From the NCBI GenBank assembly GCA_963707125.1, contig CAVPOU010000004.1, positions 496,001-560,000 of the forward strand: a stretch of 64,000 bases of DNA. Direction: 5' to 3'. How positions within the stretch are numbered: the first letter of the stretch is position 1; the number at the start of each line of letters is the position of its first letter. Source of the stretch: CAVPDE01 sp963707125. Lineage in GTDB: Bacteria > Desulfobacterota > DSM-4660 > Desulfatiglandales > HGW-15. The position numbers were made by a program, and so were the translations under genes. Under the pieces are notes generated by a model. It was not told the origin of the DNA. It made no database searches and was given only the letters and a program-made list of their open reading frames with translations. Shown in pieces: positions 26,105 through 34,261 of this stretch.

Positions 26105-26905
26105 TTATGCCTTTCGGTATCCTCTGGGCGCGGGCTGACCGTCTACATAAACACGCATTTGCTCATCAAGAGCAAAACGCCCTCTTGCGATCATCTCAAT
26201 AGTCAGGGGGAAGATCTTCCAGTCCCCGGCTTCTTTAAGCTGGTTCTGATGCTCTTCAGCAACTCTGAGCAGTTTTTCCCTGTCAGAAGCCAGGGATTCC
26301 AGGGGTTCAGGAAGTCGGACCTTAACAGGGTCGGAAACCATCAGGAGAGGGCCGGTGTCCACGCCCCTATCCGTCCAGATGGTCGAAGATCGCAAAAGGC
26401 TCTCTCCGGCGGCAATGGCATCGACCACCGCGTTGTCTCCCGCGTATTTCCGTTTCCCTTTTGCGTTCAGGACGGATAGATCAGCGGGATGGACATTGAT
26501 GCACCGGTCCAGGGTCAGGTAACTCATATATCCTCCGAGAGCGATCACGTCCACCTCAAAGGCTTTGACAAGGGTACCAGCCATCCGATCAAACTCCCGC
26601 CTGGCTTCAAACCCTTCCGGTGTTGTCACCGTCCTCTTCAGTGCTTTGAGTCGGTGGAAGGTCCGTATGTCATAGCTCACGTAAGGGATGCCTGTATCAC
26701 AGGCGATGCTTTCTCCATAACATGACCCATCGGACCGATCACTGAAAATGAACACGACTTCAAAAGGAGAGACCCCGTCCCTTGATTTGAGAAGCTTTTC
26801 TCTCTCAATAAGTTTGAGGATATTTGTGCCGGATCCGGACATGAACCCGGCGACTCTCATTGGACGCCCTGCTCCTTCAGGATCAAAAATGGGAGTTGTG
26901 GCCAT
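26105..26905 (-). CDS. formyltransferase family protein, PurN-like
   Basis: About 266 residues with a formyltransferase N-domain: VAGFMSGSGTNILKLI resembles PurN's phosphate-binding start (VLxSGxGTNLxxLI), and NVHPADLSVL corresponds to the catalytic HP motif (IHPSLLP). It is longer than PurN (about 210), with inserts (for example GKRKYAGDNAVVDAI), and an Asn of the Asn-His-Asp triad is not evident. It may transfer formyl groups from 10-formyl-tetrahydrofolate to an unknown substrate. ATG 26905 or 26926 may be the start; neither has a clear ribosome site. Confidence 0.7.
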   Translation of the reverse strand: MATTPIFDPEGAGRPMRVAGFMSGSGTNILKLIEREKLLKSRDGVSPFEVVFIFSDRSDGSCYGESIACDTGIPYVSYDIRTFHRLKALKRTVTTPEGFEARREFDRMAGTLVKAFEVDVIALGGYMSYLTLDRCINVHPADLSVLNAKGKRKYAGDNAVVDAIAAGESLLRSSTIWTDRGVDTGPLLMVSDPVKVRLPEPLESLASDREKLLRVAEEHQNQLKEAGDWKIFPLTIEMIARGRFALDEQMRVYVDGQPAPRGYRKA

Positions 26906-27182
26906 AGCGGCTACCTCCGAAGTCAATTGGAAGAGAGACGAACATTTTCAAACAACATCAAGACAGAGGGTTCAAGGTCTTTACAGCCGGAGGTCCCTCT
27001 TTCCGTTTGACAATCCCCGGGCTTTTCTTGATATTCGGCTTCAGGATTCAGGAAGATCAATCGTTTCAACATCCGATAGTTTTGGAATTTATATCGCAAA
27101 GTTCCAAGATGATCAACATAAAGCTTCAAGAGGTGAACAAGTTTTGTGGCAGCGTGCAAAATTCTCCAGGAGGTGAGTCATT

Positions 27183-27524
27183 ATGATCGTTAGAAATTTG
27201 AATGACAGAGAGGTTGTAGAGACCACATACCTTGCCCACGGCGGGGCCATAGCGCAGATGATCTTGGATCGCAGGATTCTCAAAGAAATAGGTTTTCTAG
27301 CGGTTGCAAAGCTGGAAAGGGGAAGGACCATAGAAAGTCATAGAGATCCTATGGAGGAAATATACTTCGTCTTGAGCGGGGAGGGGGAGATGTCCGTGGA
27401 TGAGGAGACGAGGCATGTACGTCCCGGCGACGCCACCTGGATTCCCACAGGATCGGCTCACAGTCTTACGAACTCGTCAGAACAAGATCTCCTCATCCTG
27501 GTGGTTGCCTCTTCAAACTGGTGA
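27183..27524 (+). CDS. cupin-domain protein
   Basis: A 113-residue single-domain cupin, a small beta barrel that usually holds a metal. Motif 1 is ESHRDPMEEIYFVLSGEG with His/Glu ligands, and motif 2 PGDATWIPTGSAHSLTN with the second His. A strong AGGAGGTGAG ribosome site precedes the ATG. It is divergent from the formyltransferase. Substrate or sensor role is unknown; such proteins are often isomerases or dioxygenases. The MITE-like element begins at its stop codon. Confidence 0.85.
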   Translation: MIVRNLNDREVVETTYLAHGGAIAQMILDRRILKEIGFLAVAKLERGRTIESHRDPMEEIYFVLSGEGEMSVDEETRHVRPGDATWIPTGSAHSLTNSSEQDLLILVVASSNW

Positions 27525-27525
27525 G

Positions 27526-27820
27526 TAACGTTCAGAAGGGTTTGCATGGGACCGCCATACCTGGACAGGGCTGGGACCTTTTCTTGCGTTCCAAGTCTCC
27601 CGGGCTGGTCTTTTCTACGACTTACCTGCGAGGGAAACTTGCCCCCTCCACCGTTCCCCTCGCGTGCGCTCGGGGCCGGGGCTTCCCCCACAGATAAGTC
27701 GTGAAAAGACAGCGCCCTCCCGCCGGTCACTCCAGAAAAGGCCCCAGCCCTGTCCGACGTTTGGCTCGTTGCAAGAGATCCCTTTTGTTTAAGCCCATGT
27801 AAACACTTTTGAACGTTGCC
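27526..27820. mobile_element. MITE-like nested inverted-repeat element with 10-bp direct repeats
   Basis: About 295 bp bounded by imperfect terminal inverted repeats (AACGTTCAGAAGGGTTTGCA at 27527 against the complement of TGTAAACACTTTTGAACGTT near 27818). Inside are further inverted pairs: GGACAGGGCTGGGACCTTTT (27560s) with its near complement (27733-27754), and GTCTTTTCTACGACTTA with TAAGTCGTGAAAAGAC. The 10-mer AACTGGTGAG lies directly at both edges (27516-27525 and 27821-27830), like a target duplication; the left copy includes the cupin stop. No gene is inside. Confidence 0.7.
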
Positions 27821-27918
27821 AACTGGTGAGATGAAATCGACTCAGTTCTATTGGATCGATGAAAAAGAAGTTAGGATTATAAGTATGCTTAACTGTGAAT
27901 AATTATTGACGAAATGTA

Positions 27919-27946
27919 TTGACAAATATTCTATTTTATATATAAT
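27919..27946 (+). promoter_or_regulatory. near-consensus sigma-70 promoter of the exopolysaccharide locus
   Basis: TTGACA (27919-27924), a 16-bp AT-rich spacer and TATAAT (27941-27946). Both boxes match the consensus exactly. It lies about 30 bp before the ATG at 27977, which leaves a short leader with an AGGA ribosome site, and should drive the run of genes to 35695. Confidence 0.8.
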
Positions 27947-27976
27947 TTGACTAAACCTCTTGTGTCAGGATTTCCT

Positions 27977-28777
27977 ATGTATCTAGAACATTGGGGGCTG
28001 AAGGAATTCCCCTTTGAAAACGTTCCGGATCCTCGATTCTTCTATCTCTCCCATCATCATGAAGAGGCTTTGTCCCGGCTCCTCTATGCCGTCAAGATGA
28101 AGAAGGGTGGGGCCATGCTGTCAGGGGACATCGGATGCGGGAAGACTACTCTGACCAAAGTCTGCATCCAGGAGCTCGCCGGTGGCCGGTATGATATAAG
28201 CCTCATCGTAAACCCTAAGCTTGAGCCTTTGGAGTTTCTTCAGGAAGTTGTCTATCAATTAGGAATCTCAGACGTTCCGGATACCAAAGTAAAGTGCCTC
28301 AGGGTCTTGAATGAAAGAATGACTCAGAACATGAGGTCGAACAAAGAGACTCTGTTGATGGTCGACGAGGCTCAACTCCTGAATCATTCCACCCTGGAAG
28401 AGATCCGATTGCTTTTGAATGCTCAGTTAAATGATCGATTTCTGATTACGATCATCCTCTTCGGACAACCGGAATTAAGAGAAAGAATCAAGGCGATCCA
28501 GCAAATCGATCAAAGGATTCCCATTAAGTACCACCTGGCTCCTTTCGACATGGAAGATACAGCCCGCTATATTCTGTTCAGACTGAACAGGGCTGGAAGG
28601 GAGAAAAACACCCTTACGCGGCCGGCGATCGAAAAAATCTACGAGATATCCAAAGGAGTGCCAAGAAAAATAAACAATCTTAGCGACCTGGCCCTCTTGA
28701 TCGGCTACAGCAAGAACCAAGAGATGGTCGACGTCGACATCGTGGAGACGATTATTCGAGATGGTGCGCTTCTCTGA
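27977..28777 (+). CDS. ExeA/GspA-like AAA ATPase of the exopolysaccharide locus
   Basis: A 266-residue ATPase beginning MYLEHWGLKEFPFENVPDP, the typical start of ExeA-like proteins, which include those linked to exosortase/EPS loci. Walker A is GDIGCGKT (50-57) and Walker B LLMVDEAQ (126-133); GQPEL and sensor regions follow. It has no peptidoglycan-binding domain, unlike GspA. The start at 27977 is preferred to the TTG at 27947 because of the conserved N-terminus and ribosome site. It overlaps the next gene by 17 bp. It probably energises or positions the EPS machinery at the inner membrane. Confidence 0.85.
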   Translation: MYLEHWGLKEFPFENVPDPRFFYLSHHHEEALSRLLYAVKMKKGGAMLSGDIGCGKTTLTKVCIQELAGGRYDISLIVNPKLEPLEFLQEVVYQLGISDVPDTKVKCLRVLNERMTQNMRSNKETLLMVDEAQLLNHSTLEEIRLLLNAQLNDRFLITIILFGQPELRERIKAIQQIDQRIPIKYHLAPFDMEDTARYILFRLNRAGREKNTLTRPAIEKIYEISKGVPRKINNLSDLALLIGYSKNQEMVDVDIVETIIRDGALL

Positions 28778-29816
28778 CATCAAGCAAATAAGGGATAGGA
28801 CGTCCGCCCCAAGGGACAGTGCCCCGGCAAAGGACGGAGAGGCCAGCCGGTTATGGCTGAGCGATACGCAGTTTTCAGAGCTCGGTAGGAAAGAGGACCG
28901 GACGCCTGAAGACATAAGCGCTGAGCGGGATTCCTCCGATGTGGCTGTGCTCTATGAGAAGTTCACGCGATCAGCGAAGGAGATCCAGGAAAAAGTGACA
29001 AGCGAACAGGGTGTCGCCTCCGCTCCCATTCTAGCGGATCTCCATACCGTCATTGACCGCGATCTTATCCAGCCTCTTTTCGAGCACGCGATGTCCAAGT
29101 CGGGAGACTGGAAAGACATGTCACTTCACAGTGTCGAGGTGACTCTGGCCGCTCTCATGGTGGGCAAAGGCATAGGCTATGACACAAAAAAGCTTCTGGA
29201 GATTGGGCTTGCTGCCTTACTAGAGAATGTGGGCATGTATCGGATCCCGGAAGGGATCCTTCAAAAGCCGACCAAGCTTGAGACAGAGGAAAGAGACCGC
29301 ATCAGAGAACACCCTGAGATAAGTGCGAAGATCCTTTCTCGTCTCGGGGATCGGTATGAGTGGTTGGCTGAGGTCGCCTTGCAGGTGCATGAACGCGCGG
29401 ACGGCTCAGGTTACCCAAGGGGGCTAAAAGGGTCTGAGATCTCTGAAATCGCTTCGATCATAGGCCTTGTCGATACCTATGTGGCCATGATCAGAAAAAG
29501 AGCGTATCGAGACGGAATCCTGCAACCGGATGCGATCCGATTCATCCTCAAGGAGGCAAAGGTCCAGTTTCAGCCCAAGATCCTCAAAGCCTTTCTGAAT
29601 TCCATTTCTCTATTCCCTTACAATACCTATGTGAAACTGAACAACAAATCTGTTGGGAGAGTGATCTCTACGGACAGGAATCACCCATTGCGTCCGATAG
29701 TCGAAGTCCTTTTTGACGGCTTGGGAAACAAACCGGAGAGAAAGGAAATCGTCCGTTTATCAGAGAACCCTCTTCTCTACATCGTTCAAACGGTCGATGA
29801 GAAAGATCTGACATAG
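28761..29816 (+). CDS. HD-GYP-like protein with degenerate catalytic HD
   Basis: A 351-residue protein. Residues 1-90 are unstructured or unknown; about 95-300 is an HD-GYP domain. The GYP motif HERADGSGYPRGLKG (210-224) is intact and HPEIS (184-188) and D238 are present, but the HD pair expected in LLHDIGK reads LLENVGM (Glu155-Asn156), and the first His of HHE is Val209. Metal binding for cyclic-di-GMP hydrolysis is therefore doubtful; a c-di-GMP-binding or scaffold role is more likely. It overlaps the ATPase gene, so the two are translationally coupled. Confidence 0.8.
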   Translation: MVRFSDIKQIRDRTSAPRDSAPAKDGEASRLWLSDTQFSELGRKEDRTPEDISAERDSSDVAVLYEKFTRSAKEIQEKVTSEQGVASAPILADLHTVIDRDLIQPLFEHAMSKSGDWKDMSLHSVEVTLAALMVGKGIGYDTKKLLEIGLAALLENVGMYRIPEGILQKPTKLETEERDRIREHPEISAKILSRLGDRYEWLAEVALQVHERADGSGYPRGLKGSEISEIASIIGLVDTYVAMIRKRAYRDGILQPDAIRFILKEAKVQFQPKILKAFLNSISLFPYNTYVKLNNKSVGRVISTDRNHPLRPIVEVLFDGLGNKPERKEIVRLSENPLLYIVQTVDEKDLT

Positions 29817-29908
29817 AGCGTGCGGGGGGAGGTTCCCTGACACCGGATGGAAGCTCTGAAAGCGTCACCGAGTAGCTCCAATGACCATGCATAAGAGGAA
29901 CAAAGCAT

Positions 29909-31084
29909 ATGTTTCAAGGCTTAAGAGACCCTGTGTTGAAACCCTTTCATGGAACAAGGGGTAGAAGCTTTTTTTTGTGGGTCCCCCTTTTCTTCTTCTT
30001 CCTTTTCAGCCTCTCCTCCTGTTCTTCATCCACTGCCATCCAGGGAACACCGGTCAATGAAGTGGCCACTCTTCAGGACCGTGTCGAAGTGACCAGGTTG
30101 CAGACCGAGCAAAACCTTGAGGCCTTGGCCAGGATGAGCCAGGTGAAAGAGAACAGCGTCTTTAAGACGGTGGCCGGAATCCCTGAATATCGCATCGGCT
30201 CAGGCGATATTCTTGAGATCAGCTCCTACAACGGGGACAAAGTGACGGCGACGACCGTGACCGTGGACAGCAGGGGAAGAATCTCTTACTCCTTCCTGGA
30301 TCACTTGAAAGTGGACGGACTGACGTCCAGCGAAGTGGACGAGCTCTTGACCGTCAAACTCTCCGCCTATGTGAGAGCCCCGCGCGTCAGCGTGCAGGTG
30401 AAGGAGTTTAACAGTAAGAGCGCAAATCTCATAGGAGAATTTTCTTCGCTTAGAAACGTGAGTTATGGAAAGGGAGGCAGCGGCCGGATCAATCTCAAGG
30501 GAAAGACCCCTCTTACGGATCTGATCGCTCTTGGAGGGGGATACACGCTGAACGCGGACATTAAGAACGTCAAGCTTGTGAGGAAGGGGAAATCCTACCT
30601 CATCAACCTCTACGACATTATTGAAAAAGGCGATGAAAACCAGAATGTGATCATCGACGAGGCGGACGTGGTGAACATTCCCGAACTCCCAACCTATGGA
30701 GAAAGAGTCTACGTCTTGGGAGAGGTATTCGGCCAGGGCATCTATGCGCTCAAAGAGGCTCAGGATCTCTTGGCTGCCCTAGCCCTGGCGGGAAATACCA
30801 CCAGGCTGGCGAAAGAGGAGAACACCCTCATTGTGAGGGGATATGAGCCGGGGAAACCGCCCCTTGTCATGATGGCGGATGTGAAGTCTCTTTTGAGAAA
30901 AGCCGATATATCCCAGAACGTTCGTCTCAAGGATGGGGATCTTGTGTATGTTCCGAGGATGCTGATCGGAGACATCAACGACTGGATCATCAACATGACG
31001 CCTCTGCTTAACTTGATTCTCTATCCGGGCGAGTTTGAGGACTATTATGCCGGGACCAGGGTTCTGCAGTATAACAAAAAATAG
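29909..31084 (+). CDS. Wza-like polysaccharide export lipoprotein
   Basis: A 391-residue outer-membrane export protein. A long N-terminal region (Arg/His-rich to residue 20) precedes a hydrophobic core and lipobox SLSSC (Cys38). The polysaccharide-export domain begins around EYRIGSGDILEISSY (92-106) and SLBB-type repeats follow (GGGYTLNADI; YVLGEVFGQGIYAL). The C-terminal MTPLLNLILYPG resembles the membrane-spanning helix of Wza. It would form the outer-membrane pore for the polysaccharide made by the following genes. The ATG lies 92 bp after the HD-GYP gene. Confidence 0.9.
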   Translation: MFQGLRDPVLKPFHGTRGRSFFLWVPLFFFFLFSLSSCSSSTAIQGTPVNEVATLQDRVEVTRLQTEQNLEALARMSQVKENSVFKTVAGIPEYRIGSGDILEISSYNGDKVTATTVTVDSRGRISYSFLDHLKVDGLTSSEVDELLTVKLSAYVRAPRVSVQVKEFNSKSANLIGEFSSLRNVSYGKGGSGRINLKGKTPLTDLIALGGGYTLNADIKNVKLVRKGKSYLINLYDIIEKGDENQNVIIDEADVVNIPELPTYGERVYVLGEVFGQGIYALKEAQDLLAALALAGNTTRLAKEENTLIVRGYEPGKPPLVMMADVKSLLRKADISQNVRLKDGDLVYVPRMLIGDINDWIINMTPLLNLILYPGEFEDYYAGTRVLQYNKK

Positions 31085-31115
31085 CGCCACGTGATCCTTT
31101 ACCAGGAGAGGCTCC

Positions 31116-34100
31116 TTGCCCCAGTACGATATCAACCTCAGAGAATACTGGCGTATTCTTAAGAAAAGAAAATTCATCGTTTTCTTTGTAGGGATCGTTC
31201 TGGGCGTCTTCAGCACCGCCTTTGCTGTTCTTAAAACTCCCACTCCGATTTACACTTCTGTGTGCAGCATCAAATTTGAAAAAGAAACCACGGTCGAAGG
31301 GCTCTACGCAAAGACCATCACCTGGTCAGGGGGCGATGACATTGAGACCCAGATCTCCGTCATCAAGAGCTTCACGATTTTTGAAAAAGTGGCTCAACGA
31401 CTGGGTCTCATTCCGAAGGCAAGCGTGCCCGCAGGCAGTCCTGCCAAAGGCAATCTCGCCAGAGTCGTTGATAATCTTCAATCCAAAGTTGAAGTCACCC
31501 GGCAAGGGATGACCAACATTCTCAACATCCAGGTAAAGGATGCGGAACCTGCTTTTGCCCAGAAACTTGCGAACACCGTTGCAGCGACCTACAAGGACCT
31601 CCATTCGGAGGTGCAGATGAAGCGGACCCTCGATGCCATAAAATACATTGAAGATCAGCTGGTCCAGGTCAGGCAGAGACTCCGCGAGGCGGAAGAAGAG
31701 TTCAATCGATTTACCCAGAACAATCAACTTCTTTCAGTCGACATCCAAAGCGAGAAGCTTCTTTCAAGGTCACAGGATGTGCAGAATGAAATCCGGAGGC
31801 TGGTTGAAAACAAAGGGGAACTCCAGAGCATGGCGGCTCGCCTGGACAAATTCATTGCAAACCCTTCCGTCCAGGGCAACTTCTATTCCGCCAAAGCAAG
31901 CCCCCAGTATCAGTCGGCCAATGACACTCTTACGGAGCTTCAGCTCCGCAGAGAAACCCTCTTGAAGGATTTTACTCCTCTTCATCCGGAAGTCGTGGAT
32001 GTGGGACGGAAAATTCTTGAGGGTGCGCGGAAAATGAGGCTTCTTCTCCTGTCTCAAATTGGAGACCTTGAAAAACAGGAAGGGGACGCAAGGAGCGAGC
32101 TTCAGGAGCTCGACAGAAAGTCCAGCGCCCTGATGGAGAAAAAACTGGAATATGATCGTCTGAAAAGGAAGGTAGAGCTCTACAACGACATGACCACGCT
32201 CCTGGAGCGGAAAAACCAGGAGGCTTTGATCAAGAAAGCTGAGAAACCGGAAGAAGTGACGGTTGTCAAACAGGCTCTTTTCCCCACGGAGCCGATCAAT
32301 CCTCCGAAAACTGCGACCACAGGAGCCATGGGGCTGATCATCGGTCTGGTTCTGGGGCTGATTGCCGCATTCGTTGTCGAAACTTTTGATACGTCCATTG
32401 GAGCCATTGAGGATGTGGAGGAGACTCTCAAGACGCGGGTCCTGGGGGTCATCCCTCAAGCGGATGCCAAGGAGGTGCATGAAAGCTTCAAAGGAAAACT
32501 CCCTGAGGGTATGGAAGTGCTTTCTCCTGCCCAGATGGTGAATATGGTGGCCCACTATGCTCCCAAGAGCATGATGGCCGAGAGCTTCCGGGGATTGAGA
32601 ACCAATATTCAGTTCAAAGACACTGAGAATGAAATCAAAACGATCGCCGTGACGAGCGCTTCTCCTCAGGAAGGGAAGACGCTCGTTTCCGTCAACCTGG
32701 CGATCACCATGGCTCAGGCGGGGTTGAAGACGCTTCTGATCGGGTCGGATATGAGAAAGCCGATGATCGCCAGAGTGTTCGGCGTCGAGCAGACCCCAGG
32801 CCTTTCCGAGATCCTTTTGGGGAACTCCCCTTGGCGCGATGCCGTCCAGACGGTTACAGATATGATTGTCGGGAAAATGTCTCTGGATGAGGTGCTGCTG
32901 ACCCCCGGGCTCGACAATCTGCACCTTATTGCGGCCGGATCCATTCCCCCGAATCCTGCGGAACTCGTGGAGTCGAAACGCCTCAAGGAATTCATCGAAG
33001 AAGCAGAGAGCGAGTACGATCTCATCCTGTTCGATTCTCCTCCGATTCTGTCAACCGCCGATGCGGCGATTCTCGGCTCGAAGATGGACGGCGTCCTTTT
33101 CGTCTACCGCCTTGGAACGGTGTCCAGAGGCTTGCTGAAGAGATCGACGGCCCAGCTTGAGCAGGTGAATTGTCGTATCTTGGGTGTCATTCTCAATGGG
33201 ATGAAGCCGGAGGTCAGTCCGGATTTTCACAATTTCAAGTATTACAAGTATTACTCCTCTTATGGCGAGGAAGGGAAAAAGGGAGAAAAACCCAAGAAAG
33301 GCCTCCCCTTCTTCAGAGAGAACCCGATCTCTTCGTGGGGAAGGACAAAAAAGGCAAGGAAGAGCAAGAAGTCCATCATGACCTCCTCCCTTGCGGCTGT
33401 GGGTCTCATCCTTCTTGCGGGTGGCCTTCTCTGGCAGTTTGGGATCATTGATCCCCTGAAGATGCTGGATTCAGCAAGGCCGACCGCAGGCAAGAACGCA
33501 CAATCGCTTAAGCAGAAAGTCCCCCCAAAAACGTCCCCTCAACTCCCGTCTTCCCCGCCCCCCTCCCAGGTGAAAGAAGAAAGCGCGAAAACCCTGGTGA
33601 CGAAAGGCCCTGGGGCGGAAGCGAAACAGGAGCCTGCGCCGGAAGTTAAGGTCCAGGTCGTTGTGGAGAACTCGGTGCAGGAAGCCAGATCGCCTGCCCC
33701 AGCCACAAAGCTGGCGGTTGAGAAGAAGGTGATCTCTGAGGAGAAAGCCAGGGAGAGCACTCCGGTCCTTCAGGGTGAGTACCCCTATTCGATTTATCTC
33801 AGCTCCTTGAAGACTCTGGACCAGGCAAAGAAAGCAGTTTCCGTCTATGCCAAGAAAGGAATCACGTCCTACTGGGTGAAAGTCAATTTCAAAGAAAAGG
33901 GCGAGTGGTACAGGATCTACGCGGGTCATTTCAAGGATCGAGAAGAGGCTGAGAGTTTCTCACGAGCCCACGAGATAACCGAAACAAAGCCCCTGAAAAC
34001 CGAGTATGCCAACCTCGTTGGAGTTTATTCTCAATTGAGGGACTTTGATGGCAAGGTCAAAGCCATTTCAGATCTCGGCTACTCTTCTTATGTGGTCAAA

Positions 34101-34217
34101 GGAAACGATGGGAAATTAAAACTGCTCGTGGGCACCTATGTGACGGAAGAAGCCGCCGAGCAGCAGCGTCAGGATCTTATGGCCAGGGGAATTGAAAACC
34201 GGGTCATTAAACGTTAA
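31116..34217 (+). CDS. Wzc-like chain-length determinant/BY-kinase with C-terminal SPOR extension
   Basis: A 1033-residue protein. Order: Wzz domain with transmembrane helix 1 (about 19-40), coiled-coil periplasmic region (about 170-390), helix 2 (about 410-425), then the cytoplasmic BY-kinase with Walker A SASPQEGKT (514-522), Walker A' GSDMRK (543-548; the first Asp of DxD is replaced by Gly) and Walker B LILFDSPP (636-643), and a tyrosine cluster YYKYYSSY (709-716). Unusually the chain continues through a third helix (about 757-777), a Pro/Lys/Glu-rich linker and two SPOR-like repeats (about 889-1033) that should face the periplasm. It regulates polymer length and export with the Wza-like protein. 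Confidence 0.88.
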   Translation: MPQYDINLREYWRILKKRKFIVFFVGIVLGVFSTAFAVLKTPTPIYTSVCSIKFEKETTVEGLYAKTITWSGGDDIETQISVIKSFTIFEKVAQRLGLIPKASVPAGSPAKGNLARVVDNLQSKVEVTRQGMTNILNIQVKDAEPAFAQKLANTVAATYKDLHSEVQMKRTLDAIKYIEDQLVQVRQRLREAEEEFNRFTQNNQLLSVDIQSEKLLSRSQDVQNEIRRLVENKGELQSMAARLDKFIANPSVQGNFYSAKASPQYQSANDTLTELQLRRETLLKDFTPLHPEVVDVGRKILEGARKMRLLLLSQIGDLEKQEGDARSELQELDRKSSALMEKKLEYDRLKRKVELYNDMTTLLERKNQEALIKKAEKPEEVTVVKQALFPTEPINPPKTATTGAMGLIIGLVLGLIAAFVVETFDTSIGAIEDVEETLKTRVLGVIPQADAKEVHESFKGKLPEGMEVLSPAQMVNMVAHYAPKSMMAESFRGLRTNIQFKDTENEIKTIAVTSASPQEGKTLVSVNLAITMAQAGLKTLLIGSDMRKPMIARVFGVEQTPGLSEILLGNSPWRDAVQTVTDMIVGKMSLDEVLLTPGLDNLHLIAAGSIPPNPAELVESKRLKEFIEEAESEYDLILFDSPPILSTADAAILGSKMDGVLFVYRLGTVSRGLLKRSTAQLEQVNCRILGVILNGMKPEVSPDFHNFKYYKYYSSYGEEGKKGEKPKKGLPFFRENPISSWGRTKKARKSKKSIMTSSLAAVGLILLAGGLLWQFGIIDPLKMLDSARPTAGKNAQSLKQKVPPKTSPQLPSSPPPSQVKEESAKTLVTKGPGAEAKQEPAPEVKVQVVVENSVQEARSPAPATKLAVEKKVISEEKARESTPVLQGEYPYSIYLSSLKTLDQAKKAVSVYAKKGITSYWVKVNFKEKGEWYRIYAGHFKDREEAESFSRAHEITETKPLKTEYANLVGVYSQLRDFDGKVKAISDLGYSSYVVKGNDGKLKLLVGTYVTEEAAEQQRQDLMARGIENRVIKR

Positions 34218-34261
34218 CCATCATGTCTTGAGTCTCCTTCCTGAGGGATCATTATCCACCC

